Positions 34,863 through 42,685 of a stretch of 64,000 bases of DNA are shown here, piece after piece (positions within the stretch are counted from its first letter, which is position 1; the number at the start of each line of letters is the position of its first letter). Origin of the DNA: JBBDIP01 sp050260675 (GTDB taxonomy: Bacteria > Bacillota > Sulfobacillia > Fermentithermobacillales > Fermentithermobacillaceae); NCBI GenBank assembly GCA_050260675.1, contig JBLNCN010000011.1:752998-816997 (forward strand), written 5' to 3'. Both the position numbers and the translations under genes were made by a program. The notes beneath the pieces were generated by a model that saw only the letters and a program-made list of their open reading frames with translations, was not told the DNA's origin and did not search any database.

Positions 34863-35233
34863 GCCCGCTCACCTCCGAACGAAGCCTTCAGCTCGTCCCA
34901 TCCCTTGCCGTTGGCAAGGTCGCGTCCGGCCTCGAGGTACTCTTTGCCTGTCTCTTGCGCGTACCGGAGCACAAGGTGCCCCGCTCCCTTGCCGAGGAGG
35001 CCCCGCTTCTCAGCAGCGCTGACAATGGCGGCTGCCTCCAGGCTGGAAAACCCCATGCGCAGGAGCACTGACCGCTCGATAGAAGGCGAAGTATGGTTGT
35101 ATGCGAGATCGTAAAGAGGCTTCACAATATCCTCGGCCAAGCGCCAGAACCTTTCTTTCAGTTGCTCGTCAGAGAGGCCTCTTAAGTGCTCGCGCCGTTT
35201 CTCGAAATCTGATGGCCGCCCCACCGCGCTCAC
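34832..35233 (-). CDS. oraS: D-ornithine 4,5-aminomutase, small subunit OraS
   Basis: 133 residues, all-helical and soluble. Typical OraS segments are DEQLKERFWRLAEDIVKPLYDLA, interrupted here only by a variable linker, and SIERSVLLRMGFSSLEA. It forms the heterotetramer with OraE. It overlaps ortB by 4 bp upstream and oraE by 31 bp downstream. Slightly longer than the family norm because of a C-terminal Ser/Thr/Ala tail that exists only in the overlap. Confidence 0.93.
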   Translation of the reverse strand: MSAVGRPSDFEKRREHLRGLSDEQLKERFWRLAEDIVKPLYDLAYNHTSPSIERSVLLRMGFSSLEAAAIVSAAEKRGLLGKGAGHLVLRYAQETGKEYLEAGRDLANGKGWDELKASFGGERACSASTPTAR

Positions 35234-36639
35234 CTCACTCTTACGCCGAGTTCCCCCAGCATCCTGGCGGTATCCGCCTCGGTCTGGGATGAGTCCTCGG
35301 CGAGGAATTTGACTTCTTCCGGACCTGCTTCCCGAAGATTGTTCTTCTCAACGGCGTTTCGGATATACGACCTTCTCATCCTCGTCAGGTCCATTTCGGT
35401 GACATGCAGCTGGTCGAACCGCTCGGGTATCACGATGGCTTTGCCCGGCACGTTGTCCTTTGGATCGCCGCGCCTGACCTCCACCCCGTTCCTGCGGGCA
35501 AAGTCCAGTTGCGCCTGAGGATGCTTGCCGGCGCCGGTGTACTCGGTCTCCTGCACCACTACTATCTCGTCATGGGGGAGTTCCCTGGCCAGGGGGATCG
35601 CTGCCGCCAGCGACGTGTTACCGGCGGGTCCTCTTTCCATGCCTTCGACGGTGGAGAGCGCCTCGGTCACATAGAAGACCTCGCCCTGGGTGACGGTGAC
35701 GTACCTATCCAGATACCTTAGGGGTCTCGCGGCGTTCCGGGGGACGTCTGTCCTGTCTGGCCAGGTGGCGAAAGGCACCCCGAAGCCGGTGTGCCCGGTG
35801 GTGAAGGATTTCCTGTTGAAGTCGTGGTCCGACGCCATATGGAGCCCCGATAGGTCTACACTGGCGCCAATGACTTTGGTGTTAAGGGCGCCCGCTCTGC
35901 GCAAGCCTCTGGCAGTGCCGGTCACGTTTCCGCCGCCTGCATGGGTGACCACCACGTACGCGGGGTCCTTGCCGTAGCGCTCGCGGACGTCCCTGACCAG
36001 CTCCCATCCCAGGGTCTCGATGCCGGCGATGCCGAACGAGCTGTACAAGGAAGCGTTGAAGTACCCGGTCTCTTCGAGGAGTTTCAAAGCGACGTAGAAC
36101 AGCTCCGGGCCGACAGTAAGCTGGATCACTTCAGCCCCGTATGCCTCGCACTTCCTGGACTTCTCGATGATCTCCGGCTGGCCGACCTGCCGGGAGTCGA
36201 ACACTTCCTGGACGATGATGCATCCCAGATTGCGCATGGCAGCCTGGGACGCCACAGCCGCGCCGTAGTTGCCGCTGGTGGCCGCAAGCACTCCCGGATA
36301 ACCGGCCTTCTTAGCCTGGTAGGTCGAGATGGACGACCGCCTGTCTTTGAAGCTGCCCGAAGGGTTGGCCGCCTCGTCCTTCACCAGGATCCTGGCGCCA
36401 TACCCAGGCTTTGAAGTCATCCTGACCAGTTCGGTGATATTCTTCAGCTCCAGGAGCGGCGTGTCGCCGACGCCCACGTCCTTTTGGATCTTCCTTACTT
36501 CCTCAAAGGGATAGGCGGCCTTGGTCATCATGGCTTCGTAATCAAACGCGATGCCGCCGGTCTCGAACTCGCCGTACTCTACGCCCAAGGCCTTCCTCAT
36601 GATCTCGGCCCTGCGAGCCATAACCGCAGCGTAGGACAT
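35230..36639 (-). CDS. ortB: 2-amino-4-oxopentanoate thiolase, beta subunit OrtB
   Basis: 469 residues from the ATG at 36639. The open frame runs another 69 codons upstream, but these overlap ortA and look non-coding (Arg/Gly-rich). PLP fold type II enzyme: the PLP lysine lies in ANPSGSFKDRRSS, with the glycine loop ATSGNYGAAV and AGGGNVTG. With OrtA it cleaves 2-amino-4-oxopentanoate with CoA to acetyl-CoA and alanine. Gap of 8 bases after ortA. Confidence 0.93.
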   Translation of the reverse strand: MSYAAVMARRAEIMRKALGVEYGEFETGGIAFDYEAMMTKAAYPFEEVRKIQKDVGVGDTPLLELKNITELVRMTSKPGYGARILVKDEAANPSGSFKDRRSSISTYQAKKAGYPGVLAATSGNYGAAVASQAAMRNLGCIIVQEVFDSRQVGQPEIIEKSRKCEAYGAEVIQLTVGPELFYVALKLLEETGYFNASLYSSFGIAGIETLGWELVRDVRERYGKDPAYVVVTHAGGGNVTGTARGLRRAGALNTKVIGASVDLSGLHMASDHDFNRKSFTTGHTGFGVPFATWPDRTDVPRNAARPLRYLDRYVTVTQGEVFYVTEALSTVEGMERGPAGNTSLAAAIPLARELPHDEIVVVQETEYTGAGKHPQAQLDFARRNGVEVRRGDPKDNVPGKAIVIPERFDQLHVTEMDLTRMRRSYIRNAVEKNNLREAGPEEVKFLAEDSSQTEADTARMLGELGVRVR

Positions 36640-36647
36640 GTCCCTAC

Positions 36648-36959
36648 TCAAACGCCCCTCCCCCTTTTCAGCATCGCCCGGAGTTCCTGGGCGATTGGGG
36701 CAAGTTCGGGCACCAAAGGCCCGTAGGTGTGGGCGTAGCCTGGGTCCAATCGCGTGAGGGTGCCGGTGACGATCCTTCCGGCTTGGGTTTCTATCTCGAC
36801 TTCCTCTCCCACCGCCGCCTCGCCGCGGGCGCGTCCCTTGATCCACGCCTCGAGAGGCACTTTGCTTGTGTCATCGGGGACGCCTGCTGCCCGCTCTCCC
36901 ACAGGCAGAATCACTTGGTGTATCTCAACCAAGTCTCCCACCCTGCATCTTGCGTCCAT
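36648..36959 (-). CDS. ortA: 2-amino-4-oxopentanoate thiolase, alpha subunit OrtA
   Basis: 103 residues. Small beta-rich subunit with the family features GDLVEIHQVILP, VGERA and DPGYAHTYGPLVPEL. Partner of OrtB. It starts six bases after ord. Confidence 0.92.
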   Translation of the reverse strand: MDARCRVGDLVEIHQVILPVGERAAGVPDDTSKVPLEAWIKGRARGEAAVGEEVEIETQAGRIVTGTLTRLDPGYAHTYGPLVPELAPIAQELRAMLKRGRGV

Positions 36960-36965
36960 CCCCGG

Positions 36966-38018
36966 TCACCTCCCCTTATCCATCCCTGTTGCCGTCCTCA
37001 AGGACGACGAGAGGATGGCCCTGGGCACCGGGAGGTCGGCCATGGTAACGAGGCCCGGCCTGGCCGCGGTAACCAGCGGGATCATGTTCACAGCCGCGGC
37101 GATGGTGCCGATGCCGCCGGGGATCTCAGGCTTTATCGATAGGTTGACAGGCGGATCGCCCTGGATAGTGATGTAGTCGCCCGTGTCCACTCCCTCGGCT
37201 TCCGGGCAGATCTGCTGCGGGTGCTCCAGGAAGATAACCTCGCGTTCGCCGGCGTAGGCCCTTGCGGTGTGCCTGCATCCGGCCACATTTCCAGGCATCA
37301 CGTGGGCGTAGCGGGTCTTTCTTTCAATGTTGGTGATGATCGGTTCCCGCTCCTCAACCACCTTGTCGATTTTCCAACCCAGAGCTTCCCCAATCATGTA
37401 GATGGACTGCTGGAAGCCGACATGGCCAACGATGTCGCCGCTCTCGATCCCCTTCTTGAACTCGTCGGGCGTTGTCCCGACGCCCTGGGTCCTCATGACC
37501 GTGGGACCAAACGGCGCAAGGTCGTTCACTCTCTTGGCGTAGATGTGGCGGACGTCCCGGCAGATGCCCGTAAGCGAGATCACCAGCGTGTCCAGAACAA
37601 ATCCGGGGTTGATGCCGGTCCCGAGCACGGTCTTCCCTGCCGCCTTAGCGAGCGCGTCCATCTTCTTCGATAGGTCGGGCTCAACCGCCCAAGGGTAAGC
37701 CATTTCCTCCGCGATGGTGACTACGTTGCATCCGTGCTCCAACGCTGAGGTGATGTGAGGGAATACATCGGTAACGAATGAGGAGGTGGCAATCACAACT
37801 ATGTCTGGTTTCGCGGCGAAAGCATCATCGAGGTTGCTGGTCACCGTCACTCCGGCCCGGCCTGCCCCCAGGAGTTCTCCGAGGTCCCTACCCACTTTGG
37901 ACGCATTCTGCTCGAGAGCGGAGACGACTTTGAGTCCATCCTTCTTCAGTAGGAGTTCAGCCATCCCGCTGCCCATTGCTCCGAGGCCCCAAAGCATCAC
38001 TCTAGTTTCCGTGGGCAT
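36966..38018 (-). CDS. ord: 2,4-diaminopentanoate dehydrogenase
   Basis: 350 residues from the ATG at 38018 (AGAGGTGA upstream); a TTG 18 bp earlier overlaps that RBS. N-terminal Rossmann fold VMLWGLGAMGSGMAELLLKKDG binds NAD(P)+; VVIATSSFVTDV, GTGINPGFVLDT and MRTQGVGTTPDEF are typical of this family of dihydrodipicolinate-reductase-like dehydrogenases. It deaminates (2R,4S)-2,4-diaminopentanoate oxidatively to 2-amino-4-oxopentanoate. First gene of the long minus-strand ornithine array, so the promoter should lie in 38019-38230. Confidence 0.94.
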   Translation of the reverse strand: MPTETRVMLWGLGAMGSGMAELLLKKDGLKVVSALEQNASKVGRDLGELLGAGRAGVTVTSNLDDAFAAKPDIVVIATSSFVTDVFPHITSALEHGCNVVTIAEEMAYPWAVEPDLSKKMDALAKAAGKTVLGTGINPGFVLDTLVISLTGICRDVRHIYAKRVNDLAPFGPTVMRTQGVGTTPDEFKKGIESGDIVGHVGFQQSIYMIGEALGWKIDKVVEEREPIITNIERKTRYAHVMPGNVAGCRHTARAYAGEREVIFLEHPQQICPEAEGVDTGDYITIQGDPPVNLSIKPEIPGGIGTIAAAVNMIPLVTAARPGLVTMADLPVPRAILSSSLRTATGMDKGR

Positions 38019-38094
38019 CGTTTCACCTCTCTTCAAGTTTTAGGGGAACATTTTCGTTAGGAGTCTGCCCATACGGACCGCATTTCTCCTACCT

Positions 38095-38110
38095 TATGCA
38101 TTCTTGCATA
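38095..38110. promoter_or_regulatory. Palindrome TATGCA-N4-TGCATA upstream of ord
   Basis: A perfect 6-bp-arm inverted repeat with centre TTCT lies 77 bases before the ord start, in an A+T-rich pocket of an otherwise G+C-rich gap. It is a reasonable operator or promoter-proximal site for the ornithine operon. No convincing -35/-10 pair and no sigma-54 site was found around it. The rest of 38111-38232 shows nothing recognisable. Confidence 0.4.
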
Positions 38111-38232
38111 TAAAGGAAAATCCTGCTGCTGTCGGACCTAGGGTGGTGGCGGAGCTACCCCGGGCCCCCTCGGCACGTGTCAACCTCCCCATCAGCAAAA
38201 TCAGAACCCGTCGTTCTGCCCATCGATAATCC

Positions 38233-38418
38233 GGATTGGTAGCTTTCATCATCACGTCGGAGGGGATTGGTAGCTTTTATCATCACATCGTAGAGGATTG
38301 GTAGCTTTCATCGTCACGTCGAAGAGGATTTGTAGCTTCCATCATCACGCCGAAAGGGATTTGTAGCTTTTGTCATCAGGTCGAAGGGGATTGGTAGCTT
38401 TCATCATCACATCGGAAT
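38233..38418. repeat. Six tandem copies of a 31-bp repeat
   Basis: Copies start at 38233, 38264, 38295, 38326, 38357 and 38388, exactly 31 bases apart. Each opens with GGATT(G/T)GTAGCTT, continues (T/C)(C/T/G)ATC(A/G)TCA(C/G)(G/A)(T/C)CG, and ends in a variable purine-rich stretch. A seventh, decayed copy may follow near 38431. There are no spacers, so this is a minisatellite and not a CRISPR array. No coding frame is likely since 31 is not a multiple of three. Confidence 0.9.
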
Positions 38419-38496
38419 GGGATGAAGTCAGGATTGGTCTTCCTCCCCGTCGATGGAACAAGAACGGTAGACTTCACCATCAAAGTAATGACAGAA

Positions 38497-38580
38497 TCAG
38501 TAGCAGTGAGTCAGTAGCAGTGGATCAGTGGCAGTGAGTCAGTGGCAGTGAGTCAGTGGCAGTGGATCAGTAGTGATTGT
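38497..38580. repeat. Five tandem copies (plus a decayed sixth) of a 14-bp repeat
   Basis: Units TCAGT(A/G)GCAGTG(AG/GA) start at 38497, 38511, 38525, 38539 and 38553; a degenerate unit begins at 38567. Only two positions vary. The array ends 17 bases before the GNAT start codon, within the space expected for its promoter and leader. Confidence 0.9.
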
Positions 38581-38597
38581 GCTTGGGGGGCATTTAC

Positions 38598-39470
38598 ATG
38601 GACATCAAATACACAAAAGACGGCAAGAACATCAGGCTCCGTCTCGAAGAACCGGCCGATTATCGCGTTGTGGAGGAGCTCACCCGCGAAGCGTTTTGGG
38701 GGATGAGCCGTCCCGGCTGCGATGAGCACCTATTGGTACACAAACTTCGCAAGGCCCCCGCCTTCGTGCCCGAGCTCGACTTCGTAGCCGAGGTCGACGG
38801 CAAGATCGTGGGAAACATCATGTACTCCAAGGCTAAGGTTGTCGACGATTCTGGCGCCGAGCATGAGGTGCTTACGTTCGGCCCCATCAGCGTTCTGCCG
38901 GAGTACCAGTACAAGGGCATCGGCCAGGCGCTTCTGCGGCATACCATAGCCGAAGCCAGGCGGCTCGGGTACCGGGCTATCCTGTTCTTCGGTCACCCCG
39001 ACTACTACCCGCGGGTAGGATTCAGAAGAGCAAGCGAGTTCAACATCCTGACGGCAACCGGGAGGAGCTTTGATGCGTTCATGGCCATGCCTCTCTTCGA
39101 TGGCGCGCTTGACGGCATCACCGGCCGCTTCCACGAAGATCCGGTCTTCAACGACCTGGATCCAGAAGAGGTGGAGGGATTCGACAAGGGATTTCCTCCA
39201 AAGGAGAAGCCCGATCTAGTCTCAATAGACGTACTCCTGGAGCAGCTGGAGGCTCCCGCCCAGGCTGCTATCCGCGACCACGGTATTAAGGTGCTGGCCT
39301 GGTTCAACCGTTTTAGCGGTCGGGAGATCGCTTCGTGGCCGGGGATCGACGAAACGGCAATAGCCGTCATTAACAAGACGCTCCAGGAGCACGGGTTACC
39401 ATCTAAGGTGTTCCCCACAGTAAGACGTAAGGCGCCAGGAACTGCCGGGAGCTGCTGGGTTCACGACTAG
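38598..39470 (+). CDS. GNAT-family N-acetyltransferase with C-terminal extension
   Basis: 290 residues from the ATG at 38598, preceded by TTGGGGGGC; a TTG 21 bp upstream is less likely. The first 165 residues are a GNAT domain: VGNIMYSKAKVV (beta 4), VLTFGPISVLPEYQYKGIGQALLRH (acetyl-CoA pyrophosphate loop Q/R-x2-G-x-G/A as YKGIGQA), and LFFGHPDYYPRVGFRRAS, a YhbS-like signature. The remaining 120 residues form a charged C-terminal region of unknown role. Substrate unknown. It is convergent with cwlD, the two stop codons sharing the bases CTAG. Confidence 0.88.
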   Translation: MDIKYTKDGKNIRLRLEEPADYRVVEELTREAFWGMSRPGCDEHLLVHKLRKAPAFVPELDFVAEVDGKIVGNIMYSKAKVVDDSGAEHEVLTFGPISVLPEYQYKGIGQALLRHTIAEARRLGYRAILFFGHPDYYPRVGFRRASEFNILTATGRSFDAFMAMPLFDGALDGITGRFHEDPVFNDLDPEEVEGFDKGFPPKEKPDLVSIDVLLEQLEAPAQAAIRDHGIKVLAWFNRFSGREIASWPGIDETAIAVINKTLQEHGLPSKVFPTVRRKAPGTAGSCWVHD

Positions 39471-40201
39471 ACCTCTCCGAGACCTCCGCCGACGAACTCC
39501 CTTATGGCCTGGCGGATGCATTCCGCGAGGTCTTGCTGGTAGGAGTGGGAGCCTAAGAGCCCTTCCTCCCGCGGATTCGAGAGGAAACCCAGCTCGACGG
39601 TGGCGGATGGAACGTTCGAGTGGTTCAGGATGAAGTGCTCCAGTTTGGCCGAGGCCTCGCGAGGGGTCTCGGTCTTCTCTTTCAGCCGTGCCTGGATCAG
39701 TTCCGCCAGGCGCTTGTTCTCCTTGTTCTTCGAGGAGTTGAAGAAGGTTTGGGCGCCCCACTCCGAGGAGTCGGTGAAAGCATTGGCGTGCAGGGAAATG
39801 ACAATGGTAGCACCGGTGGACTTGATGAGCCTTATGCGTTCTTCGACGTCGTCCTTGTCGTCGGTTTGCAGGTCGTAGTCGCCGGTGCGGGAGTAAACTA
39901 CCTTGGCCCCGTCCCTCTCTAACCGCACGCCCAAGTAGAGAGCTACGTTTAGAACGACGTCCTTCTCCAAGACCTCCCGGCCGCAAGCGCCAGGATCGAT
40001 CCCTCCGTGTCCGGGATCTATGTAGACGACTTGGCCGGCGAGTGGACCGGGTTGCGCCGCAGTAGGCAGTACCATCCGCCCAGCCACCCATGCCACCGAG
40101 AACACCAGGGCGGAGATGACTACTGCCAGGATGGTCTTCTTGGAGCTGACAATAAAAAGAGGCAGGCGGCCGCGCCTACCTCTACGTCTAGCCATGTGCA
40201 T
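39467..40201 (-). CDS. cwlD: N-acetylmuramoyl-L-alanine amidase CwlD
   Basis: 244 residues. Basic N-terminus and one hydrophobic signal-anchor (about 21-42) followed by an Amidase_3 catalytic domain: VYIDPGHGGIDPGA (zinc His), Glu in REVLEKDVVLNVAL, ISLHANAFTDS (second zinc His) and VELGFLSNPREE (catalytic Glu). In spore formers CwlD helps make muramic delta-lactam in the cortex. The gene follows rplM-rpsI as it does in many spore-forming Bacillota, which supports the name. Confidence 0.92.
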   Translation of the reverse strand: MHMARRRGRRGRLPLFIVSSKKTILAVVISALVFSVAWVAGRMVLPTAAQPGPLAGQVVYIDPGHGGIDPGACGREVLEKDVVLNVALYLGVRLERDGAKVVYSRTGDYDLQTDDKDDVEERIRLIKSTGATIVISLHANAFTDSSEWGAQTFFNSSKNKENKRLAELIQARLKEKTETPREASAKLEHFILNHSNVPSATVELGFLSNPREEGLLGSHSYQQDLAECIRQAIREFVGGGLGEV

Positions 40202-40267
40202 CCCTCACGCAAAGACGCGAACTCACAAAAGAACAGTACTCCTGAAGAAAGCGAGTTATTCTTCCCC

Positions 40268-40657
40268 TTAACGCTTGGAGAACTGCGGAGCTTTGCGGGC
40301 CTTCTTGAGACCGTACTTGCGGCGCTCCTTCATCCGCGGGTCGCGGGTGAGGAACCCTGCCTTCTTGAGCGAGGCGCGAAGGTTCTCGTCGACCACGACG
40401 AGCGCCCTGGCCACGCCATGCCTGCAGGCGCCGGCCTGGCCGGATAGCCCGCCGCCCTCAACGTTCACGAAGAGGTCAAACTTGCCCTCGGTCTCCGTGA
40501 GTTTGAACGGAGCGACTACAGCCTGCTCCAGGCTGGGGTTCATGAAGTAGGACGACAGGTCCTTGCCGTTCACGTCGATTTTGCCGGTACCCGGAAGGAT
40601 CCTTACCCTTGCGACAGCGTTCTTACGCCGCCCGGTCGCGAAAACTGCTTCTGACAA
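40268..40657 (-). CDS. rpsI: 30S ribosomal protein S9
   Basis: 129 residues. A TTG at 40657 is chosen as start: AAGGAGGAG stands seven bases upstream and the product then begins (M)SEAVFATGRRKNAVARV, the family N-terminus. An upstream GTG (40678) would overlap rplM and place the RBS inside the gene. The C-terminal KYGLKKARKAPQFSKR tail, which reaches towards the P-site tRNA, is intact. Two bases after rplM. Confidence 0.96.
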   Translation of the reverse strand: MSEAVFATGRRKNAVARVRILPGTGKIDVNGKDLSSYFMNPSLEQAVVAPFKLTETEGKFDLFVNVEGGGLSGQAGACRHGVARALVVVDENLRASLKKAGFLTRDPRMKERRKYGLKKARKAPQFSKR

Positions 40658-40659
40658 TA

Positions 40660-41097
40660 CTACTCTCCTCCTTGCCACACGGACGGCTTCTGAGCCTCGT
40701 GAGGATGGGTCCCGCCCCTGTAAACGAAGAGGCGCTTCATGATCTTTCTGGAAAGACGGTTATGAGGGAGCATGCCCTTGACCGCGGCCTCGATGACGGC
40801 CCGCGGGTTCTTCTTAAGCATGACCTCGTAGGGGACGTACTTTGCCCCGCCCGGATAACCGGAGTGGGTGAAGAAGACTTTGTCCTTGGCTTTGTTGCCC
40901 GTGAGCTTCACTTTTTCAGCGTTCAATATGATCACGCTGTCCCCCGCGTCGACGGATGGCGTGTAAGTGGGCTTCAATTTGCCACGAAGGATGCTTGAGC
41001 ACAGGGATGATAGCCTTCCGAGGGGCTTCCCTTCGGCGTCGATGATCCACCACTTTCTCTCGACCTGCCCGGGTTTAGCCATGTACGACTCGGCCAA
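40660..41097 (-). CDS. rplM: 50S ribosomal protein L13
   Basis: 145 residues from a TTG at 41097, with AAGGAGG eight bases before it; the ATG at 41082 has no RBS. The N-terminus then reads (M)AESYMAKPGQVERKWWIID, matching the Bacillota form with a short extension before the MAK. HNRLSRKIMKRLFVYRGGTHPHEAQKP near the end is typical, here given only as the endpoints H-N-R and Q-K-P with an intact RL-FVYRG core. Operon with rpsI. Confidence 0.96.
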   Translation of the reverse strand: MAESYMAKPGQVERKWWIIDAEGKPLGRLSSLCSSILRGKLKPTYTPSVDAGDSVIILNAEKVKLTGNKAKDKVFFTHSGYPGGAKYVPYEVMLKKNPRAVIEAAVKGMLPHNRLSRKIMKRLFVYRGGTHPHEAQKPSVWQGGE

Positions 41098-41179
41098 CGT
41101 GAAAACCTCCTTGATGCTGCCAATGCAAGCAGTACTTATTCTAGCGGTGCACCTGGGCTGGGTCAAGAGTATCTGGTTT

Positions 41180-42574
41180 CTATCCGATTGCCTGGGAACC
41201 CTTTACCGCATAAACATGGCGGAACTTGCCGCTCCGTGGGTCACGCTGAGGGGGCTCCGGCGCGCGGCTAATCTCGACGGACGTCAGGCCCTGCCCCGCG
41301 AGGAAGGCCTGCAGCCGCCCCTTCAGAACCGGCCAGACGAGGCCTTCGTCTCCCGCAGTCTTTGCTTCTAGTCTCACCGACAGTTCGACCGGCGATGTCT
41401 GGACCATCTGCACCCGGTAGAGACCAGGTGTCTCCTTGGCAACGGCAAACAGCGCGAGCGGCAGTACTCTGACGGCCTGGCCGTTTCCCGCTCGGAAGGA
41501 GAGGACATCGTCGGTGCGACCTTCGACCTGGATCCGGGGGAGTTTCGACCCGCACGGACAGGGCTCCGTGTTTATGGTAATCCGGTCACCGAGCTCGTAT
41601 CTGATGAACGGCTGTACGCGGTTCGCGAGGTTCGTCACGTAGCTTGTGTGGGATATCTCGCCGGGTTTCGACGGACGACCATCGACATCAACAGGCTCAA
41701 TGATCGCCCAGTCCGAATGCACGTGCATCCAACCGTGGCCGCAGTCGTAGGCTATCATGGGTATCTCCGAGCACCCATAACTGTTCCAGACCTTAACGCC
41801 GAAAGCTCCCTCGATCTCGCTTCGCACTTCATCCGACAGGTACTCGCCGCTGCTGATGATCATGGACGGTGATATGCGCAGCCTCCCGGCCCGCTTCTCG
41901 TCGGCGAGGAGTGCCAATCCGGTCGGGTAACTGGCAAGCCTTGTCGGCTGGTAATCGTTGAGCTGTCTCACAAGCTCCGAGATAGGCGTTAGGACCGAAA
42001 AGGCCTTTGACCTGCTGGCCCTAGCCGGATGCTCGCGCTCCCGGCGGGCAATCGAGGCTGCGGCGAGGAAGTGGCCGCCCGTGGCCCATACTCCCGCCGT
42101 CCGGTCCTTCAGCACCGACTTGCCGATGCCGCCGTGCTTCATCCAAACCGGCACGGTGCGAACCAGCGCGACCATCTTGACCACGGTGTCAAGCCCATCG
42201 TCATGAACGAGGATGGCGGGCACACCGGTCGAACCGGAAGTGGTGCAAACCATGTACTTGCCGGCATAGTGGATGCCCGCCAAGGACGGGTCGGACATGA
42301 ACTTCTCAACGCCCTCTCTGGTGACCGCTGGGTCGGTCACCCAACGGTCGAAGTTGGCCATGAGCTCGGCTTTGGTGACTGGCGGCAACTGCGTTACATC
42401 GGTTATGTTCTCTGGAATGTCGCGATATTTCTCGGCGTAGAAGGGGGAATTGGTGCGTGCAAAGGCCACGAGTTCCGAGAGCCGTCTACGCTGCCGCTTG
42501 GCGATCTCTTGGGGGCCGGCCTTGCTCACCCGCCACGCGTCCAGGGCAACCTTCAGGCCGCTTAGTTTCTCCAT
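41180..42574 (-). CDS. PaaK-like acyl-CoA ligase (phenylacetate-CoA ligase / F390 synthetase family)
   Basis: 464 residues. AMP-binding superfamily: ATP loop VCTTSGSTGVPA (about residue 110), acceptor region IISSGEYLSDE, NSYGCSEIP, FIRYELGDRI and a C-terminal hinge Gly-Arg-Thr-Asp-Asp. The likely catalytic Lys is in RDPRSGKFRHVY. Cys residues in TEPCPCGSK may bind zinc, as in PaaK-like proteins. It activates an aromatic or other carboxylic acid as adenylate; the acid is unknown. It interrupts the usual truA-rplM neighbourhood, together with the LuxR regulator directly upstream on the same strand. Confidence 0.85.
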   Translation of the reverse strand: MEKLSGLKVALDAWRVSKAGPQEIAKRQRRRLSELVAFARTNSPFYAEKYRDIPENITDVTQLPPVTKAELMANFDRWVTDPAVTREGVEKFMSDPSLAGIHYAGKYMVCTTSGSTGVPAILVHDDGLDTVVKMVALVRTVPVWMKHGGIGKSVLKDRTAGVWATGGHFLAAASIARREREHPARASRSKAFSVLTPISELVRQLNDYQPTRLASYPTGLALLADEKRAGRLRISPSMIISSGEYLSDEVRSEIEGAFGVKVWNSYGCSEIPMIAYDCGHGWMHVHSDWAIIEPVDVDGRPSKPGEISHTSYVTNLANRVQPFIRYELGDRITINTEPCPCGSKLPRIQVEGRTDDVLSFRAGNGQAVRVLPLALFAVAKETPGLYRVQMVQTSPVELSVRLEAKTAGDEGLVWPVLKGRLQAFLAGQGLTSVEISRAPEPPQRDPRSGKFRHVYAVKGSQAIG

Positions 42575-42685
42575 TGATCTATACCTCCATCGACTTCGGT
42601 CTCACCGGTCACTCTACAGGTGGGAGCCAGTGCGGTCGCCTATTGAAAGATAGGTTGGGAGGGTAGGTCTTGTGAGTTAGGGCTG

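Noticed and set aside
36640..36846. N-terminal extension of OrtB by 69 codons
   Set aside because: It overlaps ortA in another frame, is Arg/Gly/Pro-rich and has no counterpart in OrtB proteins.
38140..38190. AGGGTGGTGGCGG on the plus strand, similar to the T-box riboswitch core
   Set aside because: Only the first seven bases match the conserved box; no specifier stem or terminator, and the next gene is a GNAT.
38019..38230. Sigma-54 promoter for the ornithine operon
   Set aside because: No TGGC-N8-TGC type element was found on the minus strand in this gap.
38233..38418. Possible CRISPR array because of the regular 31-bp period
   Set aside because: The repeats are directly adjacent with no spacers, and no cas genes are present.
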